A DNA stretch of 33,377 nucleotides from Coleofasciculaceae cyanobacterium SM2_1_6. GTDB taxonomy: Bacteria; Cyanobacteriota; Cyanobacteriia; Cyanobacteriales; JAAUUE01. The DNA lies in contig JAAUUE010000007.1 in NCBI GenBank assembly GCA_012031635.1, positions 1 through 33,377 of the forward strand, given 5' to 3'. Below the pieces are notes generated by a model. The model did not search any database and was not told the DNA's origin. It saw nothing but the letters and a program-made list of their open reading frames with translations. Both the position numbers and the translations under genes were made by a program. Below are positions 1-9,539 of the stretch, in pieces. Each line of letters begins with the position of its first letter. The first letter of the stretch is position 1.

Positions 1-1
1 G

Positions 2-1189
2 TTGCGCTGGGGAACCCCGCCCCAAAAGTCCAAAGCCACGGATATTCTCCGGCGGATGCTCACGGATCCCCAAGAAAAAGAGCGAATTATGGGCTGTCGA
101 GCGCTGCGGGAAGCCAACTATCTCCAAGCTCTGCGGATTTATATTCCCCAATTATTGGAAGATGAATCCCTACGGGTGCGGTGCGTGCTGCTGGAGGTGA
201 TTGCCAGATTGCGTTTGGAAGAATATTATCCGGCGCTATTGCGGGGCTTGTATTACAAATCCACTAGGGAAGCGGCTCGACAGGCGTTAATCTCCATGGA
301 GGATGAGGCGATCGCCCTAGTTCGATCGCTAGCGGCGGATCCCCATAAGCCCCAGTTGGTTAGGTTTCAAGCCTGGGAAGTCCTAGGGGGCATTGGCACT
401 CGGTTGGCGGTGGCGAGTTTGGTGGAGGAGTTGCTCACCAGTTGGGGAAGTACCCGGCAGCAAATCCTGAAAACCCTCTTGAAAGTACCGGGGGAATCGG
501 GCATTGAAATGGTGTTGGATCAGTTAGGACGGAGCGGGGTCGAGCATTTGATTTATCAGGAGTTGTTGTTTTTAGCTCAGGTCTACGGGGCGATCGCCGA
601 TCTCTTGGGGGATGATTTGGAGTTGCTCCGGCAATCTTTGCAAGACACGGTGGATGATATCCTCGATCGCTGTTTTCTGTTGATGAAATTTCTCTACCCA
701 CCCACGGCGATCCAAGCGGCGGCTTTTAACCTTGATTCGGAGGCTCGATCGAGTATTGCCCTCGGCATAGAAATCTTAGATAATACCCTCGATTTATCCA
801 CAAAACAAGTATTACTGCGAGTCCTCGACCAGCGCAGTATTCCCGAACGCCTCCTTAGTCTCCAGCCCCTGCTACCCTACAAAAAAATGTCGCCCCGCGA
901 TCGAGTGCATCACCTCCTAGAACTCCGATACTTCCTCTCCGATTGGTGTCTTGCCTGTTGTTTTCATGGGGCGAGGGCGGAGCGGTGGCGGCTCAATTTA
1001 GACATAATTCTGCTATGTTTAAGGCATCCGGCGGGCTTAGTCCGGGAAGCGGTATTAGCTTATCTCCAAGTAGCCTCGCCCCGTACCTGTAACTCATTGA
1101 TCCAACTTCTCGACCAAGACCCAGACCCTTTAGTCGCCTCCCAGATCAGGCAGTTAATTGAATCTAGAGATTTTCATCATGCTGACTAG
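2..1189 (+). CDS. HEAT-repeat domain protein, C-terminal part (5' end outside window)
   Basis: Open from window edge; repeated helical pairs (e.g. LRVRCVLLEVIARL, VREAVLAYLQVASP), HEAT-like; overlaps the downstream cNMP-binding gene by a few nt. Confidence 0.7.
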   Translation: MRWGTPPQKSKATDILRRMLTDPQEKERIMGCRALREANYLQALRIYIPQLLEDESLRVRCVLLEVIARLRLEEYYPALLRGLYYKSTREAARQALISMEDEAIALVRSLAADPHKPQLVRFQAWEVLGGIGTRLAVASLVEELLTSWGSTRQQILKTLLKVPGESGIEMVLDQLGRSGVEHLIYQELLFLAQVYGAIADLLGDDLELLRQSLQDTVDDILDRCFLLMKFLYPPTAIQAAAFNLDSEARSSIALGIEILDNTLDLSTKQVLLRVLDQRSIPERLLSLQPLLPYKKMSPRDRVHHLLELRYFLSDWCLACCFHGARAERWRLNLDIILLCLRHPAGLVREAVLAYLQVASPRTCNSLIQLLDQDPDPLVASQIRQLIESRDFHHAD

Positions 1190-1676
1190 TGTTGAGCGTT
1201 TATTATTTGTGCGGGGTGTACCAATTTTCCAAGAGTTGCGGGATGACTTTCTGGTGCGGTTGGCGGCAGTGATGGATGAGGTGGCTTTTCCGCCCAATCA
1301 CCGGATTTTCACCGAGGGGGAGGAGGGGCGATCGCTCTACATCGTGGTTTCAGGTTTAGTCCGGGTACATATAAGTGATCGGGATCTAGTCCGCCTGCAA
1401 CAGGGGGCAACGTTTGGGGAAATGTCTTTGTTTGATGCAGAACCTCGATCGGCTTCGGTGACAACTCTCGCTCCCTGCGAATGCCTAATTCTCACGCAAC
1501 TCCAACTCTATGATGCGATCGAAGAAACCCCCGGTGTGGCGATCAATATTATCCGGCTCCTCTCCCGGCGCATCCGTGAACTCAACAAAAAACTCAACTC
1601 CTACGAACAAGCCGCCCCCAATTCTCCCCAATCCCTACCCCAGACAAAAAATATCGCCCTCACTCCCAGAGGATAA
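1179..1676 (+). CDS. Cyclic nucleotide-binding (Crp/CAP_ED) domain protein
   Basis: Motifs IFTEGEEGRSLYIVVSGLVRVH and GATFGEMSLFDAEPRSASVTTL; ATG at 1179 is a more likely start than 1158. Confidence 0.85.
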   Translation: MLTSVERLLFVRGVPIFQELRDDFLVRLAAVMDEVAFPPNHRIFTEGEEGRSLYIVVSGLVRVHISDRDLVRLQQGATFGEMSLFDAEPRSASVTTLAPCECLILTQLQLYDAIEETPGVAINIIRLLSRRIRELNKKLNSYEQAAPNSPQSLPQTKNIALTPRG

Positions 1677-1679
1677 AGA

Positions 1680-2012
1680 TTAGCCATTTAAATCATCCTC
1701 TTGATGAGAGGCAATGACTCGATCGATCTCTGCTTGATTCTGTTCGTAATAAGTTTGGACCGCAATAAGATCATTTGAAGTGAGGCTGGGATAGTTACGG
1801 AGTAGTTCTTCATTGTCTGCTCCTTGTTTTTGGAAAGAAATGATCGTCCATACAGGAATACGAGTATTGCGGATTCGAGGATTCCCACCACACACACCAG
1901 CCGTCTTTTGGATGCTTCTAGTTTGCAATCGTTCCTGAAGAAGTTTGGTTTCTTCTGGGGTAAGAGATTCGATGATTTGAAAAAGGGAGTCTACTAACTT
2001 GATGTTGACCAT
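1680..2012 (-). CDS. DUF433 domain protein (orphan antitoxin-like)
   Basis: CGGNPRIRNTRIPVWTIISFQKQGADNEELLRNYPSLTSNDLIAVQTYYEQN is a typical DUF433 pattern; no toxin ORF downstream on the same strand. Confidence 0.8.
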   Translation of the reverse strand: MVNIKLVDSLFQIIESLTPEETKLLQERLQTRSIQKTAGVCGGNPRIRNTRIPVWTIISFQKQGADNEELLRNYPSLTSNDLIAVQTYYEQNQAEIDRVIASHQEDDLNG

Positions 2013-2087
2013 TGTTTTTTGATCTTCTCGTGTACTTTTTCTAGGATATTACTAATACTGATCTAACCGGAATAATCGTCCTCAGAG

Positions 2088-2132
2088 GTTTGATCGATGT
2101 TCATACAGCTAGGCGATCGCATAGTTGATGAC
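2088..2132. repeat. Direct repeat copy 1 (approx. 45 bp) flanking the DUF433/DUF5615 cassette
   Basis: gtttgatcgatgttcatacagctaggcgatcgcatagttgatgac; matches 3118-3164 with few differences. Confidence 0.8.
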
Positions 2133-2173
2133 TAGAGCCTTGCTAATATTAAAATAGAAAATTCATCGGACTT

Positions 2174-2506
2174 ATGACTTTAGCAATTGCCCTTGAACCT
2201 ACACCAATAGAAACCGATGCTCACGGTGTTGTCCGAGTTGCCAAAACTCGCATTACCCTAGATACCGTTGTCACTGCTTTTTTGGAAGGCTGCACACCAG
2301 AAGAAATCGGCGAGCAATATTCATCGCTACAAATCTCAGATATCTATCTTGTAATTGGTTATTATTTGAGACATCGGGATGAAGTTCATGCCTATCTTGC
2401 CGAACGTCAACACCAGTCAGCGATCGTTCAACAGGAAACTGAACAACGATTTAATCCGATCGGTATCCGCGATCGCCTCCTTGCTAGAAAAAATCAGTAC
2501 AGGTAA
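2174..2506 (+). CDS. DUF433 domain antitoxin-like protein
   Basis: TRITLDTVVTAFLEGCTPEEIGEQYSSLQISDIYLVIGYYLRHRDEV; directly upstream of a DUF5615-like gene. Confidence 0.85.
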   Translation: MTLAIALEPTPIETDAHGVVRVAKTRITLDTVVTAFLEGCTPEEIGEQYSSLQISDIYLVIGYYLRHRDEVHAYLAERQHQSAIVQQETEQRFNPIGIRDRLLARKNQYR

Positions 2507-2512
2507 GCTAAG

Positions 2513-2866
2513 ATGGTTCGGTTCCTAGCTGATGAAAATTTTAATAATCAAATTGTGCGGGGTATTCTTCGCCAAAGCCCAAGTATTGATATTGTGCGAA
2601 TTCAAGATGTGGGTTTATCAGGAGCAGATGAACCCAGTGTATTGGCATGGGCAGCCCAAGAAGAACGAATTGTTCTGACCCATGATGTGGCAACGATGAT
2701 AACTTTTGCCTACGATCGCATCCAAGCAGGATTATCTATGCCCGGATTATTTGAAGTAAGTCGTCGTGTCTCCCTAGGTTTAGCAATAGAAGAAGTAATC
2801 CTAATTGCTGAGTACAGTTTAGATGGAGAGTGGGAAGGACAAGTAAGATTTCTACCTCTAAGATAA
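2513..2866 (+). CDS. DUF5615 family PIN-like toxin
   Basis: MVRFLADENFNNQIVRGILR...DVGLSGADEPSVLAWAAQEERIVLTHDVATM is characteristic; 6 nt after the DUF433 gene. Confidence 0.88.
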   Translation: MVRFLADENFNNQIVRGILRQSPSIDIVRIQDVGLSGADEPSVLAWAAQEERIVLTHDVATMITFAYDRIQAGLSMPGLFEVSRRVSLGLAIEEVILIAEYSLDGEWEGQVRFLPLR

Positions 2867-2885
2867 ACGTTAGAATTTAGCTGGG

Positions 2886-3116
2886 TTGAATTTAGAAGAT
2901 GAGGTCATTCATGATTTATTAAGGAGAGACATCATGCAAGAATCAACAGTTTACCGTTCTATCCAGAAAGAAGCTAAGGCTGACGCAAAACGAGAAATTG
3001 CTCTCAACTTTTTACGAGATGGCTTGTCAATCGAGATCATCGCCCGTGGAACAGGTTTATCGATTAAAGAAGTAGAACAGCTTCAACAACAAAGCAATAC
3101 ATCTTCCCAGAGCTAG
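2886..3116 (+). pseudogene. C-terminal remnant of an Rpn-family (PD-(D/E)XK) putative transposase/nuclease
   Basis: LLRRDIMQESTVYRSIQKEAKADAKREIALNFLRDGLSIEIIARGTGLSIKEVEQLQ matches the C-terminal tail type of this family; the nuclease domain is absent. Confidence 0.6.
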
Positions 3117-3117
3117 A

Positions 3118-3164
3118 GTTTCGATCGATGTTCATGTAGCTAGGCGATCGCAAATTTGATTGAC
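3118..3164. repeat. Direct repeat copy 2
   Basis: gtttcgatcgatgttcatgtagctaggcgatcgcaaatttgattgac; pairs with 2088-2132. Confidence 0.8.
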
Positions 3165-3302
3165 CAATACCCTCATCCTGAAGCCTCAAGCAGTCTTGAT
3201 ATCTGACTGACAAAAAGAGAAGGAAAATGAATGGAAATCATTAATGCCTAGAAAATGGTAGGCTTTTAGAATAAACTGTCTATCTATAAGGAGCTAAATC
3301 TT

Positions 3303-4799
3303 ATGGCTACGGAAAATGGGGTAATGATGCAGTATTTCCATTGGTACAATCCCACCGATGGAAACCTTTGGAAACAGGTAGCAGAAAAGGCTGAAGAACT
3401 GGCGGCTAAGGGTGTGACTTCCCTCTGGCTCCCTCCCGCCTATAAGGGAACTGGGGGTGGCTACGATGTGGGGTATGGGGTTTATGACTTGTTTGACTTG
3501 GGGGAATTTGACCAAAAAGGCTCAGTACGGACTAAGTATGGTACTAAGGACGAGTATATCCATGCCATTAAAACTGCCCAAAAACACGGGATTCAAATCT
3601 ATGCCGATGTGGTGTTTAATCACCGCCTAGGGGCTGATGCAGAAGAAGAGGCCGAAGCTACGCCCTTTGACCCCAATAATCGTCATGCTCAGATTGGGGA
3701 ATATCAAAAAGTTAAAGTCTGGACACACTTCACTTTTCCAGGTCGACTCAAAGAACCCTTTGATAAAACCACCCAGTATTCTAGTCTGCAATGGCACTGG
3801 TGGCACTTTGATGCGATCGACTACAATTCCTACAACCAAGGACAAAAAGCCATTTATCTCCTCAAGGGCAAGGAGTTCGATCGTAATGTAGACCTAGAAA
3901 AGGGTAATTTTGACTATCTCATGGGCTGTGATCTGGATATGGATCACCCAGAAGTGCAGGGAGAGTTGAGATACTGGGGAGAATGGCTGATGGACACCAC
4001 CGGCGTAGATGGTTTCCGGTTTGATGCTGTCAAGCACGTAAAAGCTGAATTTTTCCAACAGTGGCTAGAACATCTCCGTCACTACGCCAAGCGGGATTTG
4101 TATGCCGTCGGTGAATACTGGTCTTATGAAGTTGAGGCTCTCCACAGTTTTATTGAGGTGACAGGCGGCAAAGTCCAACTTTTTGATGCACCCCTGCACT
4201 ACAATTTCCACGCTGCTAGTGTCAGTGGCAATACCTACGACCTCCGGCAGATTTTTACCAATACCCTAGTTAAGAATCAGCCCACCCTCGCTGTCACCCT
4301 TGTGGAAAACCATGATTCTCAACCTCTGCAATCTTTGGAATCTGTAGTCGAGCCTTGGTTCAAACCCCTAGCCTATGCCTTGATTCTGCTGCGGGCGGAA
4401 GGTTATCCCTGTATTTTCTATGCGGACTACTACGGTGCTCACTACAAAGACCGGGGCAGAGATGGCAACGAGTACGAAATTTGGTTAAATAGTTTCCAAG
4501 AAATTCTTGACCAGTTTCTCTTTGCCCGGGAAACCTATGCCTACGGGGATCAATACGATTATTTTGACCATCCCAACACGATCGGCTGGACTCGCCTCGG
4601 CAATGACAAACATCCGGGAGGTGTCGCTGTGGTGCTAACTAATGGCAGTGACGGCTTCAAATGGATGGAAATTGGGCAGCCCAATAAAACCTACAAGGAT
4701 ATTACTGGGCATATCACAGACACCATCACCACCAATGACCACGGTTGGGCAGAATTTCGCTGCAACGCAGGCTCCGTCTCCGTCTGGGTTCTCGAGTAG
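3303..4799 (+). CDS. Cytoplasmic-type GH13 alpha-amylase
   Basis: MMQYFHWY, DVVFNHR, DGFRFDAVKHV, AVGEYW and VENHDSQP catalytic regions; no evident signal peptide. Confidence 0.93.
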   Translation: MATENGVMMQYFHWYNPTDGNLWKQVAEKAEELAAKGVTSLWLPPAYKGTGGGYDVGYGVYDLFDLGEFDQKGSVRTKYGTKDEYIHAIKTAQKHGIQIYADVVFNHRLGADAEEEAEATPFDPNNRHAQIGEYQKVKVWTHFTFPGRLKEPFDKTTQYSSLQWHWWHFDAIDYNSYNQGQKAIYLLKGKEFDRNVDLEKGNFDYLMGCDLDMDHPEVQGELRYWGEWLMDTTGVDGFRFDAVKHVKAEFFQQWLEHLRHYAKRDLYAVGEYWSYEVEALHSFIEVTGGKVQLFDAPLHYNFHAASVSGNTYDLRQIFTNTLVKNQPTLAVTLVENHDSQPLQSLESVVEPWFKPLAYALILLRAEGYPCIFYADYYGAHYKDRGRDGNEYEIWLNSFQEILDQFLFARETYAYGDQYDYFDHPNTIGWTRLGNDKHPGGVAVVLTNGSDGFKWMEIGQPNKTYKDITGHITDTITTNDHGWAEFRCNAGSVSVWVLE

Positions 4800-5076
4800 C
4801 AGATATCCTTGACAGCAAATACGGTTCAAATGTACTATAAACAGAGGTAAAGATTTCATTGAAGATTTGGCGTTGTTGATCAGTAGAATGAATTGTTAAA
4901 TATGCAGATTGCAAAAGGTATTTACTGCGAGACTTCTGAAATTTTGCACAAACAGTTTTCATACTTTAATATAGCAACGTCCAGATTTTCACACCTATAT
5001 CTTTTTTTTGTAATAAATTTGCTCAATAACTAATTTGAGAGACGCAGACAAAACATAATTTATTCAATATTTATTT

Positions 5077-5364
5077 ATGAAGATTGACAATCCATTTGAT
5101 AGGATGCTTGAAAATTATAGAGGTCATATCCCCGGATCAGTACGAGATGCTGCTGTCTATGTTACTGATACTCTTGATTTGGCATGGGCTGCTGCTCAAT
5201 CAGTTTTTGAAGAACAGGCAAAGCCAGAACATGCTTTAAAAATTCTTGAATTATTTCTTTTAGAAGCAAATAAATATAAGCTTGAACAACAAGAAGAACT
5301 TAAAGAATTTTTTTTAGAAAAAAGCAAATGGGAGATTAGAGATCAGGAAACTGATGATATATAA
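5077..5364 (+). CDS. Hypothetical protein (95 aa)
   Basis: ATG-initiated ORF with a plausible helical composition; family not recognised. Confidence 0.5.
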   Translation: MKIDNPFDRMLENYRGHIPGSVRDAAVYVTDTLDLAWAAAQSVFEEQAKPEHALKILELFLLEANKYKLEQQEELKEFFLEKSKWEIRDQETDDI

Positions 5365-5498
5365 TTTTGACCTTACCTAATTATTTTCATTAAGCTTCAT
5401 GTAATACTTTTGGTGTTGCAGAAAAGAGATATTAATTCTTGAATATGCAGATTTTAGAAAGTAGCTACTTGCTCCTGACATAGCAATGCTAAAAGAAT

Positions 5499-5816
5499 AT
5501 GAGTCGATTAACATTACGATTACCGGAAACTTTACATCAACAGCTTATTCATCTCGCTGAAGGTGAAGGTGTATCACTAAATCAGTATATTGTTTATGCA
5601 TTGACTCGTCAGGCAGCCTTAGCCCCTATAATTCAGGTTCCTGAAGCAGAAATCGAACAACAACAGGCATTCCAACGACTGATCAAGCAATTAGGGCAAG
5701 CATCCCCTGCTGAGATGGAATCTGTATTAACAATGCGCGAACAAACAGAACCAGAATCAGACTTAAGTTCAGAGATAGTCACTCGTCTCCAAGAATGCAT
5801 CCGCAAGCAGGTATGA
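5499..5816 (+). CDS. Ribbon-helix-helix / HicB-like antitoxin protein
   Basis: MSRLTLRLPETLHQQLIHLAEGEGVSLNQYIVYALTRQ. Confidence 0.8.
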   Translation: MSRLTLRLPETLHQQLIHLAEGEGVSLNQYIVYALTRQAALAPIIQVPEAEIEQQQAFQRLIKQLGQASPAEMESVLTMREQTEPESDLSSEIVTRLQECIRKQV

Positions 5817-5907
5817 AAAATAAAAATGATTCTTTTTGTGAATAAAACTGTTGATAAAAATTAGTTCGATCGAGCCTAGCTTAGTTTTAATAACTTGAGA
5901 CTCGTAG

Positions 5908-6310
5908 GTGCGCCCAGAGCGATCGCAAATAATTAACACAACTTTATTTTATAGACTAAAATCCATTTATCTCAAAGGGCATAAATTACTAGCTTCAACG
6001 GTTTGGCAACACATACTCACCAACCAACTCTCTCTAGAGCAAACTGCCGAAAATTGGGGTGTGTCGATTTCTGCGATCTACGAAGTGACGCAATACTGCG
6101 AAAGTCACTAAGAATTATTGAAATTATAGTCGTTACCATAAAAGTTAGGACGAATTCGGCTACTTCGACAACGCTAAGCATAAATTCGACTTCGCTCAGC
6201 CAACGTATCTGGTCTTGTCCTAATTAATCTGTCTAGCACTATAGAAACTGACGAAGAACGTTATGGATTACAAGCTAAAGGAGTTGCCCTTGAGTCTATA
6301 AATGTTGCTT
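5908..6310 (+). pseudogene. DUF433-type gene relic interrupted by a MITE (and one in-frame TAA)
   Basis: HKLLASTVWQHILTNQLSLEQTAENWGVSISAIYEVTQYCESH(*)ELLKL, then 119-bp MITE, then ETDEERYGLQAKGVALESINVA*. Confidence 0.65.
6125..6243. mobile_element. MITE family A, copy 1 (TA-flanked, IS630-like ends)
   Basis: Ends TATAGTCGTTACCATAAAAGTTAGGAC and GTCCTAATTAATCTGTCTAGCACTATA form imperfect TIRs; second copy at 9980-10074. Confidence 0.8.
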
Positions 6311-6407
6311 AATGTACACTTTTTTGAGGTAAAGTCTGGGAAATTTGCCAAAAAATTGTAGATAATTGATGGCAGTAACTTTCAATAACTAACACTACCA
6401 GCCGCCC

Positions 6408-7561
6408 ATGCCTAATGCTGCCGTTGAACTCAGGGATGTTTGTAAGTCTTTTGCCAAGGATCGTCACCAAGATTTGCTAGTGGTAGATCAGGTGAATTTG
6501 GAAATTCGGGAAGGGGAATTTTTCTCGCTTTTGGGTCCTTCAGGCTGTGGTAAAACCACTAGTCTACGGATGATTGCAGGGTTTGAGCATCCCAGCGCTG
6601 GAGAGATTTATATTCATGGCGAACCTATGGGCGATCGCCCCCGTTCCATCGTCCCGTGAACACCGTATTCCAAAACTATGCCCTGTTTCCCCACCTCACC
6701 GTCAGCCAAAATGTCGCCTTTGGTTTAGAAATGGAAAACCTGTCCAAGGCAGAAATTCAACACCGGGTTGCCGCAGTCCTAGAGCAGGTGCAGCTAGAAG
6801 GTTTAGCCAAACGTTATCCCAAGCAAATGTCTGGGGGACAGCAGCAACGAGTTGCCCTCGCCAGAGCTTTAGTAAAACAGCCCGCCGTCTTATTATTTGA
6901 TGAACCCCTAGGAGCGCTGGATTTGAAACTCCGCAAGGAAATGCAACTGGAACTAAAGCGGATGCAACAACGCCTAGGGCTAACTTTTATTTATGTCACC
7001 CACGACCAAGAAGAAGCCCTCACCATGTCCGATCGCATCGCTGTGATGTCAAAGGGCAAAGTCCTCCAAGTCGGCTCTCCCATGGAAATCTATGAGGAGC
7101 CTGTGAATCGGTTCGTGGCAGATTTTATTGGCGAGACAAACTTCCTAACAGGCAGAGTTGCTTCTCAGCAAGGGGGCAGGGTTGTGGTTTTAATCGATGA
7201 AGAAGTTCCCATGACCGTGGATTGTCGGCAAGAAATGCCGCTTGGGAAAATTGTCACCCTCGTGATCCGTCCTGAAAAAGCCGAAATTTATGATAGCAAT
7301 CACCCGTCCCAGTCCACGCTTCCCGGTGTGGTGGAAGAGGTTGTATACATTGGCACCGATACCCGTTATCTTGTCCGGCTCACGCCCCAAAGTATCGTTA
7401 GTGTCCGTCGCCAGAATCTCCACCGTCGGGATTTAACTTTGCATCATGTGGGAGAAAAAGTCCAAGTATTAATTAATAGTGATAGTATCTGCATTCTAGA
7501 AGACGATCGAGCCGCTCAAGATAGCTACTCAAGACGCATCACAGAAATGGCTGTGTCTTAG
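6408..7561 (+). CDS. potA: ABC transporter ATP-binding protein, PotA-like; split by an apparent frameshift near 6630-6659
   Basis: Walker [10 protein letters not shown], signature SGGQQQR, Walker [12 protein letters not shown]; ORFs 6408-6659 and 6656-7561 join as [22 protein letters not shown] if one C is added. Confidence 0.8.
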
Positions 7562-7690
7562 AGGATGTCTGAGAAGTCGATCGTAGGGACACAAGGCTTT
7601 GCACCCTTACCCAATTCCTGATTTGGATCAGCCATGTAGAGAATCGGCATTAGTCTGTGCTGAAATTTCAGACACTTTTCAGATATCTTC
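7561..7690. mobile_element. MITE family C, copy 1 (130 bp), TTA flanks
   Basis: GAGGATGTCTGAGAAG at left and CTTTTCAGATATCTTC at right; TTA at 7558-7560 and 7691-7693. Confidence 0.7.
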
Positions 7691-7779
7691 TTAGTTGGCA
7701 ACCACCGGAAACTAGTCTCTAAATTAATAATTCTCATCTCATATTGAAGCCCAGATATTAGTCCCAAATCCCCAAAATT

Positions 7780-9255
7780 ATGCAATTAGAAGAAATAGTT
7801 AACCAGAGTTTGACGGTAGAGATAAAGACAAGCAAAACTGATCAAGATTTCGTCAAGCAAATTCAACAAAGGTTAAGTCTATTTCGCCTCTATCCCGGTG
7901 GCAGATGGATTGATGGTTTGTATGGCAGTAGAACCGAAGCTGCCCTGCTAACCTTTGGGACTACCTTAGGTTTAAATAGTTTTAATTTAGGAAAGATCGA
8001 TCGCACCTTTGCCCAGGGTTTATTAAATACTAATCCCGTAGATTTTGCCCTGAGTTTTGCCAAGAATCGTCCCCGGATTTTCCAAGATTTTCAGCAATTA
8101 ACTGTAGGTTTTGATTCCCAACGTTTACCAATTCTAGACATTGGCTATCTGAAATCTCCCTATCCCTTAGATATTAATTCCTATAGTCTCCGGCTCAAGG
8201 AAAAACCAGACTATCAAGAAGTAATTTCTCTAGGCGCAATGGCGAAATTAAATAACCCCGTTCGATCGGTCACCTTTAATCCCTACCCAGCGATCGGACA
8301 ACTGCCAACGATTGATCATAATGGTTTGAATTTTCTCCATAGCGATGTTACTGAAGCGTGTGTAGTGGTGGGCAGTTTTGTAGAAGGAGAAGTGCGGACT
8401 CGTTGGTTAGGAAAATCTGCCATGACTCCGGTAGAAATGTGGAGTAGTACTAAGTTTATTAGTCTTTTATATTTGATCTCCCAAATTAATTCTCGGTTTA
8501 TTAATTGCGATGTGGATAATTGTGTCATTAGAAATCCTAATAACGGGGCAGTTTATCCATTTTTTGATCTGGTTAGTGACATTTTTACCTACGATACAAA
8601 GATTTCTACTTCTAATGCCTTGGCAGCCATGTTTAAGCGGTTTAATTCTTGGGTGGGGTTAGAAGTTTGGCTCAAAAAAATGACAGGAAATAGTAATCTC
8701 CAGTTTTCAGGTCGGTATGGGGAATTGCCGTTTATTAATACGCCGGAGTTGGTCGATCGCAAGCTCAATCAAACGGTATTAAAATCTGTAGCCGAGGGAA
8801 ATATCGGCAGCAATTCTGTCTCTGCCTACGACCTGACCCGAATGATTAGTCTACTTGGTTGGCATTATCACATTCCCGCCAATGCGCGGCTGCCGGGGGC
8901 GCAGTGGGATAGTTTAGAGAGTTTGGCTCGGGCGATGGGGAAAGATACGGCGAGGCATCTGGATTTTGCGATCGACAAGTTGGCTCTCACTAGTGTCATT
9001 AGTTACCCGGTAGTATTATCAAAAATGGGCTTTGGACGCAGCACCATCAGAAACCGGACTGAGCTAGTTTATACGGGCTTAATTCGCTTCATTGACAAAC
9101 GCACGAAACCCGCCAAACTCAGAACCATGGCCCTCACCCTCCGGGCAGCGAAAGGTCTGAACAATGAAGATGAGGAGGCAAGACAGCTAGATGCTCGCAT
9201 GGGAGCAGAAATCACAGAAATTCTCAGGCGTTTAATCACGGAAGAGCTAGGGTAA
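7780..9255 (+). CDS. Peptidoglycan-binding-like domain plus serine hydrolase (beta-lactamase/PBP-like)
   Basis: N-terminal VKQIQQRLSLFRLYPGG.WIDGLYGSRTEAALLTF (PG-binding-like); SSTKF (SxxK-like) and NSVSAYDLTRMI. Confidence 0.65.
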   Translation: MQLEEIVNQSLTVEIKTSKTDQDFVKQIQQRLSLFRLYPGGRWIDGLYGSRTEAALLTFGTTLGLNSFNLGKIDRTFAQGLLNTNPVDFALSFAKNRPRIFQDFQQLTVGFDSQRLPILDIGYLKSPYPLDINSYSLRLKEKPDYQEVISLGAMAKLNNPVRSVTFNPYPAIGQLPTIDHNGLNFLHSDVTEACVVVGSFVEGEVRTRWLGKSAMTPVEMWSSTKFISLLYLISQINSRFINCDVDNCVIRNPNNGAVYPFFDLVSDIFTYDTKISTSNALAAMFKRFNSWVGLEVWLKKMTGNSNLQFSGRYGELPFINTPELVDRKLNQTVLKSVAEGNIGSNSVSAYDLTRMISLLGWHYHIPANARLPGAQWDSLESLARAMGKDTARHLDFAIDKLALTSVISYPVVLSKMGFGRSTIRNRTELVYTGLIRFIDKRTKPAKLRTMALTLRAAKGLNNEDEEARQLDARMGAEITEILRRLITEELG

Positions 9256-9302
9256 AACCTTTTTGGGTTAGGATAATAGTACTAAATTTTCTACAAGAAG
9301 TT

Positions 9303-9539
9303 ATGGCGAAGCGATCGACAGAAAATAAACTTACAAGTAAAAATGCTCCTAAGCGGGTTAAGATTTCAGAGATATCAAATTCTCAAACTACTAATAAAAG
9401 AAGTCTTCAAACCTCTACCCAAAAGCCTTTGGGGCGCAAGGAAAAGTTAGAAGCGGCTAAAAAGGCAAATCAGGCCATGATGAAAGTATGGCAACTTATT
9501 TCTCAGCGCAAAGACAGTGATGCCCAAGATCACCTTTGA
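9303..9539 (+). CDS. Lys-rich small protein, putative antitoxin partner of the PIN gene
   Basis: 78 aa; basic N-terminus and helix GRKEKLEAAKKANQAMMKVWQLI; overlaps the PIN gene start. Confidence 0.55.
   Translation: MAKRSTENKLTSKNAPKRVKISEISNSQTTNKRSLQTSTQKPLGRKEKLEAAKKANQAMMKVWQLISQRKDSDAQDHL

Noticed and set aside
4726-4962. 78-aa minus-strand ORF downstream of the amylase
   Set aside because: Partly antisense to the amylase 3' end; no recognised family, though a relic gene in 4800-4962 cannot be excluded.
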